Shown here: one piece after another, positions 42,622 to 49,652 of the stretch | Position numbering within the stretch: the first letter of the stretch is position 1 | How the letters are laid out: each line of letters starts with the position of its first letter | DNA from: Cytobacillus solani | GTDB taxonomy: Bacteria; Bacillota; Bacilli; Bacillales; Cytobacillaceae | Assembly: GCF_001420595.1 (NCBI RefSeq) | Contig: NZ_LJIX01000006.1 | Coordinates: 871,361-935,360 of the forward strand | Length of the DNA: 64,000 nt | Direction: 5' to 3' | Position numbers and translations under genes: made by a program | Notes under the pieces: generated by a model | The model's input: only the letters and a program-made list of their open reading frames with translations | The model's database searches: none | Told to the model about the DNA's origin: nothing

Positions 42622-42644
42622 CGTTATTCAACTAAAGGGTGCTT
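42622..42644 (+). repeat. 5' part of structured repeat copy 19, split by the intron
   Basis: CGTTATTCAACTAAAGGGTG, CTT: the 5' edge and left stem arm, ending exactly at the intron's first base. The other half resumes at 44584. Confidence 0.8.
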
Positions 42645-44583
42645 GTGCGGCCGAGCCTAGGTCGTATCATATAGCGGGTGGGATTCCCGTCGAGTAAGAA
42701 CTAGCCATTCGCTCGTAGCGAGTCTTGGAGGAATAAAGGTAACTTTAGTCTTTAAGCGTAGACAGTTAGATAGCGGGCCGAAAGCCAAATGGTTGAAGGG
42801 ATTGAGCTCCATAATGTTAGTAAATCGAGAGGGCTGATGCCCTAAGCGCAGCAGAAAGCTACATTTTATCTTTCGTTAAAGGCAAGAAGGGTAAAACCTC
42901 TCTGGAGTCAGAGACCTTGGCACGTTATACATTGATATGATACGGCAACTCGGGAGACCCTACCGGTCTTTTCTTTTTTAGAAGAGTATGGTCAACAAGC
43001 GATAATAAGCAAGGAAACCAAATGCCGATGTAGGGAGTCGGATAGCAGCGTAGTACCAATGAAGTTGGGTAATGCCGATGGAGGAAAGGCTAGCTACCAG
43101 TTATCACCCTTACTAGGGACACATTTACTACACACAGAGGTAGGTATAATAAATGGAAACAAAACTACTAAGGATAGCAGAATTAGCAAAATCTGATCCT
43201 AAAATGAAATTTACATCTCTTGCTCATCTATTAAATAAGGAAGCATTAGTTCAATGTCATCTTGAACTACCCAATAAGAAGGCAGCTGGGATTAACGGTA
43301 CAACTAAAGAGCAATACGGTGAAAGTTTAGAAGAAAACATAGAGGATTTAGTAAGTAGGCTTAAAAGCAAAAGCTATCGTCCTGTTCCAGTAAGGAGAAT
43401 GTATATTCCAAAGCTCAATTCCAACAAGAAAAGACCATTGGGAATACCAGAACATGAAGATAAAATTGTTCAAAAAGGCATTACAAAGATACTAAATACC
43501 ATTTATGAAAATGACTTTCTAGACTGTTCCTTTGGATTCCGCCCAAACCGTAACTGCCACGATGCTTTAAAAATACTGAACCATTATATTGAAAAGAGGT
43601 CAGTAAATTATGTAGTAGATGTAGATATTAAAGGATTCTTCGACAACGTTGACCACATATGGATGATGGAGTTCTTAAAACTGCGAATCGCTGACCCTAA
43701 CCTACTAAGGATAATTGGTAGGTTTCTTAAAAGTGGGTACATGGAGGAAGGTAAGAAATATAAGACAGACAATGGCACACCGCAAGGTGGAGTAATATCT
43801 CCGGTATTAGCCAATGTATATCTCCATTATGTCCTCGACCTATGGTTTGAGAAAAAGGTTAGGAAGCAGTGCAATGGACAAGCCTACATAGTGAGATATG
43901 CAGATGATTTTGTTTGTTGTTTTCAATATAAAAGTGAAGCTCAGCAATTCTTCCATTCATTAAAGTTGAGATTAAAGAAATTCAATTTAGAAATAGCTGA
44001 GGATAAAACCAAAATTATTCCCTTCGGGAGGTTTGCGGAGAAAAATGCAAATCAACAGGGGAGGAGTAAACCAGCAACCTTTGATTTCCTTGGTTTCACA
44101 CACTATTGTGGGAAAAGTAAACAAGGAAACTTTCGAGTGAAACGGAAATCAAGCAGGAAGAAAGTCCAAGGCAAACTAAGAGAAACGAAAGAATGGCTGA
44201 AGAATAATAGAAATAAAGATATTCATATGCTTATGGATAGATTTAAGCGTTCACTAATAGGTTATTACAACTATTATTGCATCACTGATAATACCCAAAA
44301 TGTTAACAACTTCAAAGACAAAATCGAAAACTTACTGTTTAAATGGCTCAATAGAAGAAGTCAAAGGAAATCCTTTACATGGGATAAATTCAGTCTATTT
44401 CTTAATAAATATCCACTACCTTCACCAAGAATTAAAGTGAATATATATGATTTAAGAAAAGAGATTAGCTATTCTGTAAACGATAACTAGGAGGAGCCGT
44501 GTGCATTAATAGTGCAAGCACGGTTCTGTGAGGGGGGTGGAGTCCAATTTACCGCAAGGTAGAAAGGCTCCCTTCTACTCGAC
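42645..44583 (+). mobile_element. Complete group II intron
   Basis: The 5' end GTGCGGCCGAGCCTAGGTCG matches the GUGYG group II start. Domain V is recognisable at about 44494-44526 (GAGCCGTGTGCATTAATAGT, GCAAGCACGGTTC). The 3' end CTACTCGAC ends in the usual AY. The ends are fixed independently by the target: joining 42644 to 44584 rebuilds the structured repeat, GGGTGCTTTTCTGAAATAAG, as in the uninterrupted copy at 47911. About 1.94 kb with an intact maturase gene in domain IV. Confidence 0.9.
43153..44490 (+). CDS. ltrA: Group II intron reverse transcriptase/maturase
   Basis: A 445-residue intron-encoded protein. The reverse transcriptase has FGFRPNRNCHDALK, YVVDVDIKGFFDNVDH, GTPQGGVISPVLANVYLHYV and the catalytic YADDF. 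The maturase (X) domain includes FDFLGFTHYCGK and MDRFKRSLIGYYNYYC. There is no C-terminal HNH endonuclease, so mobility would use nascent-strand priming or single-stranded targets. The frame is uninterrupted. Not a retron or diversity-generating RT: the ribozyme around it and the maturase domain identify it. Confidence 0.95.
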   Translation: METKLLRIAELAKSDPKMKFTSLAHLLNKEALVQCHLELPNKKAAGINGTTKEQYGESLEENIEDLVSRLKSKSYRPVPVRRMYIPKLNSNKKRPLGIPEHEDKIVQKGITKILNTIYENDFLDCSFGFRPNRNCHDALKILNHYIEKRSVNYVVDVDIKGFFDNVDHIWMMEFLKLRIADPNLLRIIGRFLKSGYMEEGKKYKTDNGTPQGGVISPVLANVYLHYVLDLWFEKKVRKQCNGQAYIVRYADDFVCCFQYKSEAQQFFHSLKLRLKKFNLEIAEDKTKIIPFGRFAEKNANQQGRSKPATFDFLGFTHYCGKSKQGNFRVKRKSSRKKVQGKLRETKEWLKNNRNKDIHMLMDRFKRSLIGYYNYYCITDNTQNVNNFKDKIENLLFKWLNRRSQRKSFTWDKFSLFLNKYPLPSPRIKVNIYDLRKEISYSVNDN

Positions 44584-44632
44584 TTCTGAAATAAGGAAAG
44601 CGTCTTTCTTCATGAAAAGGGTCATTTAATGG
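44584..44632 (+). repeat. 3' part of structured repeat copy 19, split by the intron
   Basis: TTCTGAAATAAGGAAAGCGT, CTTTCTTCATGAAAAGGGTC, ATTTAATGG: loop, right arm and tail. The remaining sequence up to 44888 shows no convincing gene. Confidence 0.8.
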
Positions 44633-44887
44633 AGGATGAATTTCAAGGAAAATTGAATTCTTATGTAATGATAGTATGGTGTTTGTGGAGAAATTTACTT
44701 AAACAATCGAAGCATTTAGTAAAATTTTGCTTGAATGATCCTGCTTCTACTCCTACTCCTACTGGAAAATCCACCGCAGCCTACATCATATTGCCCTCAA
44801 AACTTTTTTCAAAACACCTAAAGATCTTAGTACATGTAATCGAATGGGGAGGAAATACTATGAAAAAAAAGGAATGAAGGTTGTATC

Positions 44888-45910
44888 ATGCAAAAGATTA
44901 AACCAATTAATTTAAGTACAGATAAAACAAACAATACAGAAAAACTAACATCGACAGAATTGGGTAAACTTTGGGCTACCTATATGGGAAACAGTATGGG
45001 GAAATGCATATTGAGTTATTATCTGCAACATGTTGAAGATGAAGATATTAAAACTTTATTGGAAAATGCATTATTATTAAGTGAAGAATTTTTGAAAATA
45101 ATTACCGGAATTTTCACAAAAGAGAACTTCCCTATTCCTCATGGTTTTTCTGATGCTGACGTAAATATACATGCACCTCGTTTATTTCAAGATGAATTTT
45201 ATGTCCATTATTTAAAATATACGGCAAAAGCAGGAATGAGTATTTATAACGTTGCTTTTCCACTTGTATTTAGGAAAGATGTAGAACAATTTTTCAGATA
45301 CTGTATGGATTCAACTATGGATTTAATGGGTCAAATTAAAGAGATATTAATGTATAAAGGGCTAATCATTAAGCCTCCATTAATACCAGTTCCTGAAAAA
45401 GTGAAATTTGTTCATAATGATTTTTTAAATGGATACTTCGGGCATGTACGACCAATGCATGCATTAGAAATTACCCATCTTTACGATATTATTGAAAATA
45501 ATACAACGAGCAAGGCACTAATTACAGCATTTGCCCAAGTAGTAAAGGATGAAGAGATTCGCAAGTTATTTGAAAGAGGAAAAGACATTACCCAAAAAAA
45601 TATTGAAAAAGATATGAAAATGTTAGAGAATGAAAATTTGCCTTACCCATCTTCTCTTAATGACTTAGTAACATCATCTACTTTTTCTCCTTTTTCTGAT
45701 AAGTTAATGCTATTTCATAAGATGGATATGTTTACAATTAAAATTAGATCCTTTGGAAATGCAGCAGCTGTCAATGGAAGACATGATATAGCACTAAAGC
45801 ATAGTAATGCGTTAATGAGAAATGCAAATTTTGTTCAAGATGCAGCAAAAATTATGATTGAGAAAGGCTGGTTTGAACACCCACCAAGTGCAGTAGATAA
45901 AGATAATTAA
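44888..45910 (+). CDS. DUF3231 protein
   Basis: A 340-residue protein made of two repeated helical halves of about 165 residues. Each has a ferritin-like pattern (LGKLWATYMGNSMGKCILSY and LEITHLYDIIENNTTSKALI; PIPHGFSDADVN and PYPSSLNDLV). This is the DUF3231 layout, found almost only in Bacillales and linked to the spore in some members (from memory). No signal peptide. AAGGTTGTATC precedes the ATG, a weak ribosome-binding site. Function unknown. Confidence 0.85.
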   Translation: MQKIKPINLSTDKTNNTEKLTSTELGKLWATYMGNSMGKCILSYYLQHVEDEDIKTLLENALLLSEEFLKIITGIFTKENFPIPHGFSDADVNIHAPRLFQDEFYVHYLKYTAKAGMSIYNVAFPLVFRKDVEQFFRYCMDSTMDLMGQIKEILMYKGLIIKPPLIPVPEKVKFVHNDFLNGYFGHVRPMHALEITHLYDIIENNTTSKALITAFAQVVKDEEIRKLFERGKDITQKNIEKDMKMLENENLPYPSSLNDLVTSSTFSPFSDKLMLFHKMDMFTIKIRSFGNAAAVNGRHDIALKHSNALMRNANFVQDAAKIMIEKGWFEHPPSAVDKDN

Positions 45911-46096
45911 CATTGGATTGCTGCTTCTCATGCTTTTTATACCAGAATGTTGAACGAATATAAAGATTTTTGTGGAGTAAACGAGTGTAAAGGGAACATT
46001 CGAAGTTGTGAGTATTCAAGAAATGGGCAGGATGGGTCTATAAGAAAAGGGAATACTCGAAACTACATAGAAAATATTGATCAAGAATCAAATATA

Positions 46097-46124
46097 TTGA
46101 CATATCGGAAAATAACGATATAAT
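46097..46124 (+). promoter_or_regulatory. ArsR promoter with embedded operator
   Basis: TTGACA (46097-46102), 16-nt spacer, TATAAT (46119-46124). The palindrome ATATCG-N8-CGATAT (46102-46121) fills the spacer and overlaps both boxes, so a bound repressor would block RNA polymerase. The predicted start site falls at or next to the start codon 46132. Confidence 0.75.
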
Positions 46125-46131
46125 AAACCTC

Positions 46132-46434
46132 ATGGAACCAATTGAAATCTTCAAAGCTCTATCAAATGAATCAAGGTTGCAAATTTTGCAATGGCTGAAG
46201 GAGCCTGATCGTCATTTTATACCCCATGAAGGGATTGATATGAACACAACAGGGGTATGTGTTAGTCAAATAACAGATAAATTGAAAATGACACAATCGA
46301 CTGCTTCCCAATATCTCACCATACTTTTAAAAGCTGGTCTTATTAAGGCTGAACGAATAGGAAAGTATACTTACTACAAAAGAGATGAGAATGCCGTTGA
46401 AAAAATTGCTGACATTCTTAAAAAAGAAATATGA
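46132..46434 (+). CDS. ArsR-family regulator
   Basis: A 100-residue winged-helix repressor opening MEPIEIFKALSNESRLQILQ, with recognition region GVCVSQITDKLKMTQSTASQ, YLTILLKAGLI. There is a single cysteine near the recognition helix and no CxC metal motif, so a non-metal or redox signal is likely. No Shine-Dalgarno sequence is visible and the -10 box is only 7 nt before the ATG, so the mRNA is probably leaderless. It precedes an MFS gene and is separated from it by a terminator. Confidence 0.88.
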   Translation: MEPIEIFKALSNESRLQILQWLKEPDRHFIPHEGIDMNTTGVCVSQITDKLKMTQSTASQYLTILLKAGLIKAERIGKYTYYKRDENAVEKIADILKKEI

Positions 46435-46477
46435 TAATGAAACCGACTTTAAGGAGAATTGAATTTAATATTTCATA

Positions 46478-46508
46478 AAAAATAAACATCTCTTGATGTT
46501 TATTTTTA
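46478..46508 (+). terminator. Terminator between arsR-type and MFS genes
   Basis: AAATAAACATC pairs with GATGTTTATTT over a 4-nt loop, followed by Ts. Confidence 0.75.
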
Positions 46509-46514
46509 CGACAT

Positions 46515-46538
46515 ACAAATCGACATATTGCGATTTGT
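46515..46538 (+). promoter_or_regulatory. Inverted repeat upstream of the MFS gene
   Basis: ACAAATCG and CGATTTGT flank CATATTG-type half-sites. A further CTCGATATG lies at about 46569-46577. Shared ATCG/CGAT half-sites with the arsR operator suggest control by the same regulator. Confidence 0.45.
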
Positions 46539-46601
46539 CTATTTTTAAAATAAACAAATCTATATTTCTCGATATGTAAATATATTAAGGAGTTAACTAT
46601 T

Positions 46602-47783
46602 ATGTCTAACACTTGGAGAATTTATATTTTAGCAATTATCAGCTTTTTAGTAGGAACCTCAGAGTACATTATTTCCGGTATTTTAGATAATATTGCTCAT
46701 ACACTTGGGATAACTTTAGCTGCTGCGGGCCAGTTAATTACGATCTTTTCCCTTGTTTATGCTATTTTCACACCAATTCTTATGGCATTGACAGCAAGTA
46801 TGGATAGACGCAAGTTAATGATGTATTCACTCTTTCTGTTTGTTATAGGAAATATCCTAGCGTATGCCCTGCCTGGCTATGGCTGGTTTATTGTAGCTCG
46901 GGTAATTATGGCATTAGGAGCAGGTATAGTTGTTGTAACTTCATTAGCCATCGCATCCAAGATTGCACCAGAAGGTAAACAGGGTAGTGCAATCGCTACT
47001 GTAGTCATGGGATTTACTGCTTCTCTAATTATTGGTGTTCCCATTGGAAGAATGACAGCAGAAGCATTTGGCTGGAAATCTGTATTTGGTGGAATTGCCT
47101 TATTGGGATTACTAGCAATGTTGGTTTTATACTTTATTCTTCCACATACAGAAGGGGATAAGCCCGTGCCTTTATCTAAACAATTTTCCCTTTTTAGGAA
47201 ACGAAAAGTTGCAATTGGATTATCTATCACTTTTTTCTGGCTAGGAGGATATTCTATTGCTTATACTTATCTATCACCATACCTCCTTACGATTTCAGGG
47301 ATAAGTGACAAGCTGCTTAGTGGAGTTTTACTTATATTTGGAATAGCAAGTTTGGTAGGGTCAAAGTTCGGGGGATATAGCACCGATCGGTGGGGAGTGT
47401 CCTTTACACTGATTGGTGGAATGGCATTACATATCATCATGCTGATTATGCTGTCAATCGTAACCCACTCCTATATCGGAGTATTGGTCATTCTAATATT
47501 ATGGTCGTTTGCAGCATGGTCTACAGGCCCGACGCAACAATATCACTTAGCTACAATAGAACCAGAATTATCGGGTGTATTGCTTGGCATTAATCAGTCA
47601 ATGATGCAATTAGCTATGGCTGTAGGTGCAGGAATAGGAGGTATTTTTGTAGAGAAGGTATCACTGGATTCCATTACCTGGATTGGGGCATTGGGGGTTG
47701 CAATCGCTATTGTTGCTTCTTTGATAGCTTCCAGTACAAATTCTAAACATAAATCATCGAATTTAAAAGAAATGATCCAGTAA
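46602..47783 (+). CDS. MFS transporter (AraJ/YdhP-like)
   Basis: A 393-residue, 12-helix DHA1 transporter. Characteristic segments are FLVGTSEYIISGILDNIAHT in helix 1, TASMDRRKLMMYSL (motif A), and LGAGIVVVTSLAIASKIAPE followed by GSAIATVVMGFTASLIIGVP (motif C region). The AraJ/YdhP group exports sugars, nucleosides or drugs; the substrate is unknown. AAGGAG lies 9 nt before the ATG. Neighbouring ArsR regulator and shared half-sites suggest inducible efflux. Confidence 0.88.
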   Translation: MSNTWRIYILAIISFLVGTSEYIISGILDNIAHTLGITLAAAGQLITIFSLVYAIFTPILMALTASMDRRKLMMYSLFLFVIGNILAYALPGYGWFIVARVIMALGAGIVVVTSLAIASKIAPEGKQGSAIATVVMGFTASLIIGVPIGRMTAEAFGWKSVFGGIALLGLLAMLVLYFILPHTEGDKPVPLSKQFSLFRKRKVAIGLSITFFWLGGYSIAYTYLSPYLLTISGISDKLLSGVLLIFGIASLVGSKFGGYSTDRWGVSFTLIGGMALHIIMLIMLSIVTHSYIGVLVILILWSFAAWSTGPTQQYHLATIEPELSGVLLGINQSMMQLAMAVGAGIGGIFVEKVSLDSITWIGALGVAIAIVASLIASSTNSKHKSSNLKEMIQ

Positions 47784-47910
47784 TTCAGATCAAATAGGTT
47801 ACCTTTAGTCATTGAACGGAGTAAAGACTTTTCATTGAGGTAGAAAGATTTCATAATAAATATACGGTTCTTAGTTGAAGAATTAAAAATAAAATAAAAA
47901 AGGATTAATA

Positions 47911-47965
47911 TTCAGCAATCGGACGCTTTCCTGAAATAAGGAAAGTGTCTTTCTTCATCCTTTCC
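47911..47965 (+). repeat. Intergenic structured repeat, copy 20
   Basis: TTCAGCAATCGGACGCTTTC, CTGAAATAAGGAAAGTGTCT, TTCTTCATCCTTTCC: uninterrupted counterpart of the copy split by the intron. Arms GACGCTTTCC and GGAAAGTGTC pair; the tail beyond ATC is replaced. The rest of 47784-48231 shows no gene. Confidence 0.8.
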
Positions 47966-48231
47966 GTTTTTTAGGAATTAATCTTTTCTATTCTTCTATT
48001 ATATCATTACAATTTCTTCCTCATCTTTCGTAAGCTAAAATTTTCGTAACTAGAAATAGTTCAACGGAACCAGCATTTGTAAAAATTCTGAAAATAACGA
48101 ATACTTAGTTACTGAGCTGTTTTTTCGTTGTTTAGTCTTTAATATTCATTTTCAAAAAAGTAAGAGGAAATGGGGATATATTATAGAAATATTTCAAGGA
48201 TTTTACTTATAAAAGGGTGGAGGAATGGAGA

Positions 48232-49428
48232 ATGAATAAGCTTTGGAAGGTTTTAAGTTCAACGGCTTTAGCTGCATCGTTATTGGCTGCACCTAATGTT
48301 GGTTTTGCTGAACCAGGGCCAAGTCCGCAACAAGGGGAAAACTTATCAATTGAAGGATTCATTAGCTATGAAGAGCTAGGAAGAAAATTAGAGCAGATTC
48401 AGAAATCGAGTCAAGGGAAGGTAAAGGTCGAATCCGCTGGTAAAACAAATTTAGGGCGTGACATCTATAAGGTAACAGTTGGCCATGGCGACAAGGTTGT
48501 ATTAATCGAGAGTGAGATTCATGGAAATGAAAAAACAGGAACGGTTGCGCTATTAAATATTTTGCAAAATCTTGGATCAAGTAATTCAAAAGAAGCGAAA
48601 AAGATTTTGGATGAATTAACGATCGTCGTTATTCCAATGATGAATGCTGATGGCTCCGAGCTTGACCGCCGTGCGAATGACATGGATTGGGCGGAGGTAG
48701 TTGCGAAATTTCCTCAGTTAGCAAATGTCCAGCCTTCCTGGAATTATTACAATTATCCAGGAAGTTATAATTATGATCTCAACCCGGGATTTGATGTGAA
48801 CCGAGACTTTAATCCAGACTTAAACTATGTTCCAAAGCCTGAAGATTTTCCTGGAGCATCGAATAAATACGGCTGGTATATTACACCTGAAGCGCAAACA
48901 CTTAGAGATGTATATAAGGATTTAAAGGAACAATTCGGAAAAGTAGACGTCTTCATTGATCTTCACCATCAAGGATTTCCATATGTAGAGGGGACGGATG
49001 ATCGTGTAACAATGTCAATTTCAGGAAAGTTCGTCAAGCATCCAAACAGCCCTGGCGGGGAAAAATATGCTGAATACGCAGAAAACTATAATTATGATTT
49101 TTCAAGGCAATTAAATCTCGCCCTATATAATGCACTTCAGGAAAAGGGTAATTCTGTATTTACAAATATTTCGTTGTATGACCAAACTATCGACTTGCCA
49201 GGTACAGCTTTAGGAGCATTTGCTTTAAATGGAAGCGGAGCCGTTCTCTTCGAAGTAAGCGGGCAAACGCAAAACTTCGGCCAAAAGAAGAGAGGTCAGC
49301 TTGTAAAAACAGTTGAAACAGGCCTCATGGGTATTATCAATAGTGTGACAGATAGATCTATTTACCAATTAAACCCAGAAGAATATGAAAACATTCCGTT
49401 AAGCGTTAGAACTCCAGGAGGACTGTAA
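48232..49428 (+). CDS. Secreted M14-family zinc carboxypeptidase
   Basis: A 398-residue protein with a cleavable signal peptide (LSSTALAASLLAAPNVGFAE). The M14 metal site is visible: HxxE in ESEIHGNEKTG, the third ligand in IDLHHQGFP, and the catalytic glutamate in VLFEVSGQT near the C-terminus. The tyrosine- and asparagine-rich segment around residues 170-190 is a substrate-loop insertion. It removes C-terminal residues from extracellular or wall peptides. Start 48232 follows GGTGGAGG by 8 nt. It is followed by another secreted hydrolase. Confidence 0.9.
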   Translation: MNKLWKVLSSTALAASLLAAPNVGFAEPGPSPQQGENLSIEGFISYEELGRKLEQIQKSSQGKVKVESAGKTNLGRDIYKVTVGHGDKVVLIESEIHGNEKTGTVALLNILQNLGSSNSKEAKKILDELTIVVIPMMNADGSELDRRANDMDWAEVVAKFPQLANVQPSWNYYNYPGSYNYDLNPGFDVNRDFNPDLNYVPKPEDFPGASNKYGWYITPEAQTLRDVYKDLKEQFGKVDVFIDLHHQGFPYVEGTDDRVTMSISGKFVKHPNSPGGEKYAEYAENYNYDFSRQLNLALYNALQEKGNSVFTNISLYDQTIDLPGTALGAFALNGSGAVLFEVSGQTQNFGQKKRGQLVKTVETGLMGIINSVTDRSIYQLNPEEYENIPLSVRTPGGL

Positions 49429-49443
49429 AAAATAGTTGTTCAT

Positions 49444-49485
49444 AAGCCCGCCAATTGAAGATTCAGTCAATTGGCGGCTTTCATT
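49444..49485 (+). terminator. Terminator of the carboxypeptidase gene
   Basis: GCCCGCCAATTGA pairs with TCAATTGGCGGC, followed by a T-rich tract. Confidence 0.8.
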
Positions 49486-49652
49486 TTGTGTACATATTTG
49501 AGTAGTTAAACCTATAAAGTGACTAGTCTCTTTTTCTTATTTTTGGTATTTCATATAAAATTTACAAAAATATAATTGTGAAGATAATAGAGGCGTGCTT
49601 AACTAAATGAGAAGAAGGAATAAATAATTTAATAGAATCTGGAGGAGTTCAA

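Noticed and set aside
43153-44490. Reverse transcriptase that might indicate a retron or diversity-generating element
   Set aside because: A maturase domain, GTGCG start, domain V and exact restoration of the target on removal identify a group II intron. No msr/msd or template/variable repeat is seen.
44629-44877. 82-codon plus-strand ORF after the intron
   Set aside because: It starts within the tail of a repeat, has no credible ribosome-binding site and shows no protein-like pattern or recognisable motif.
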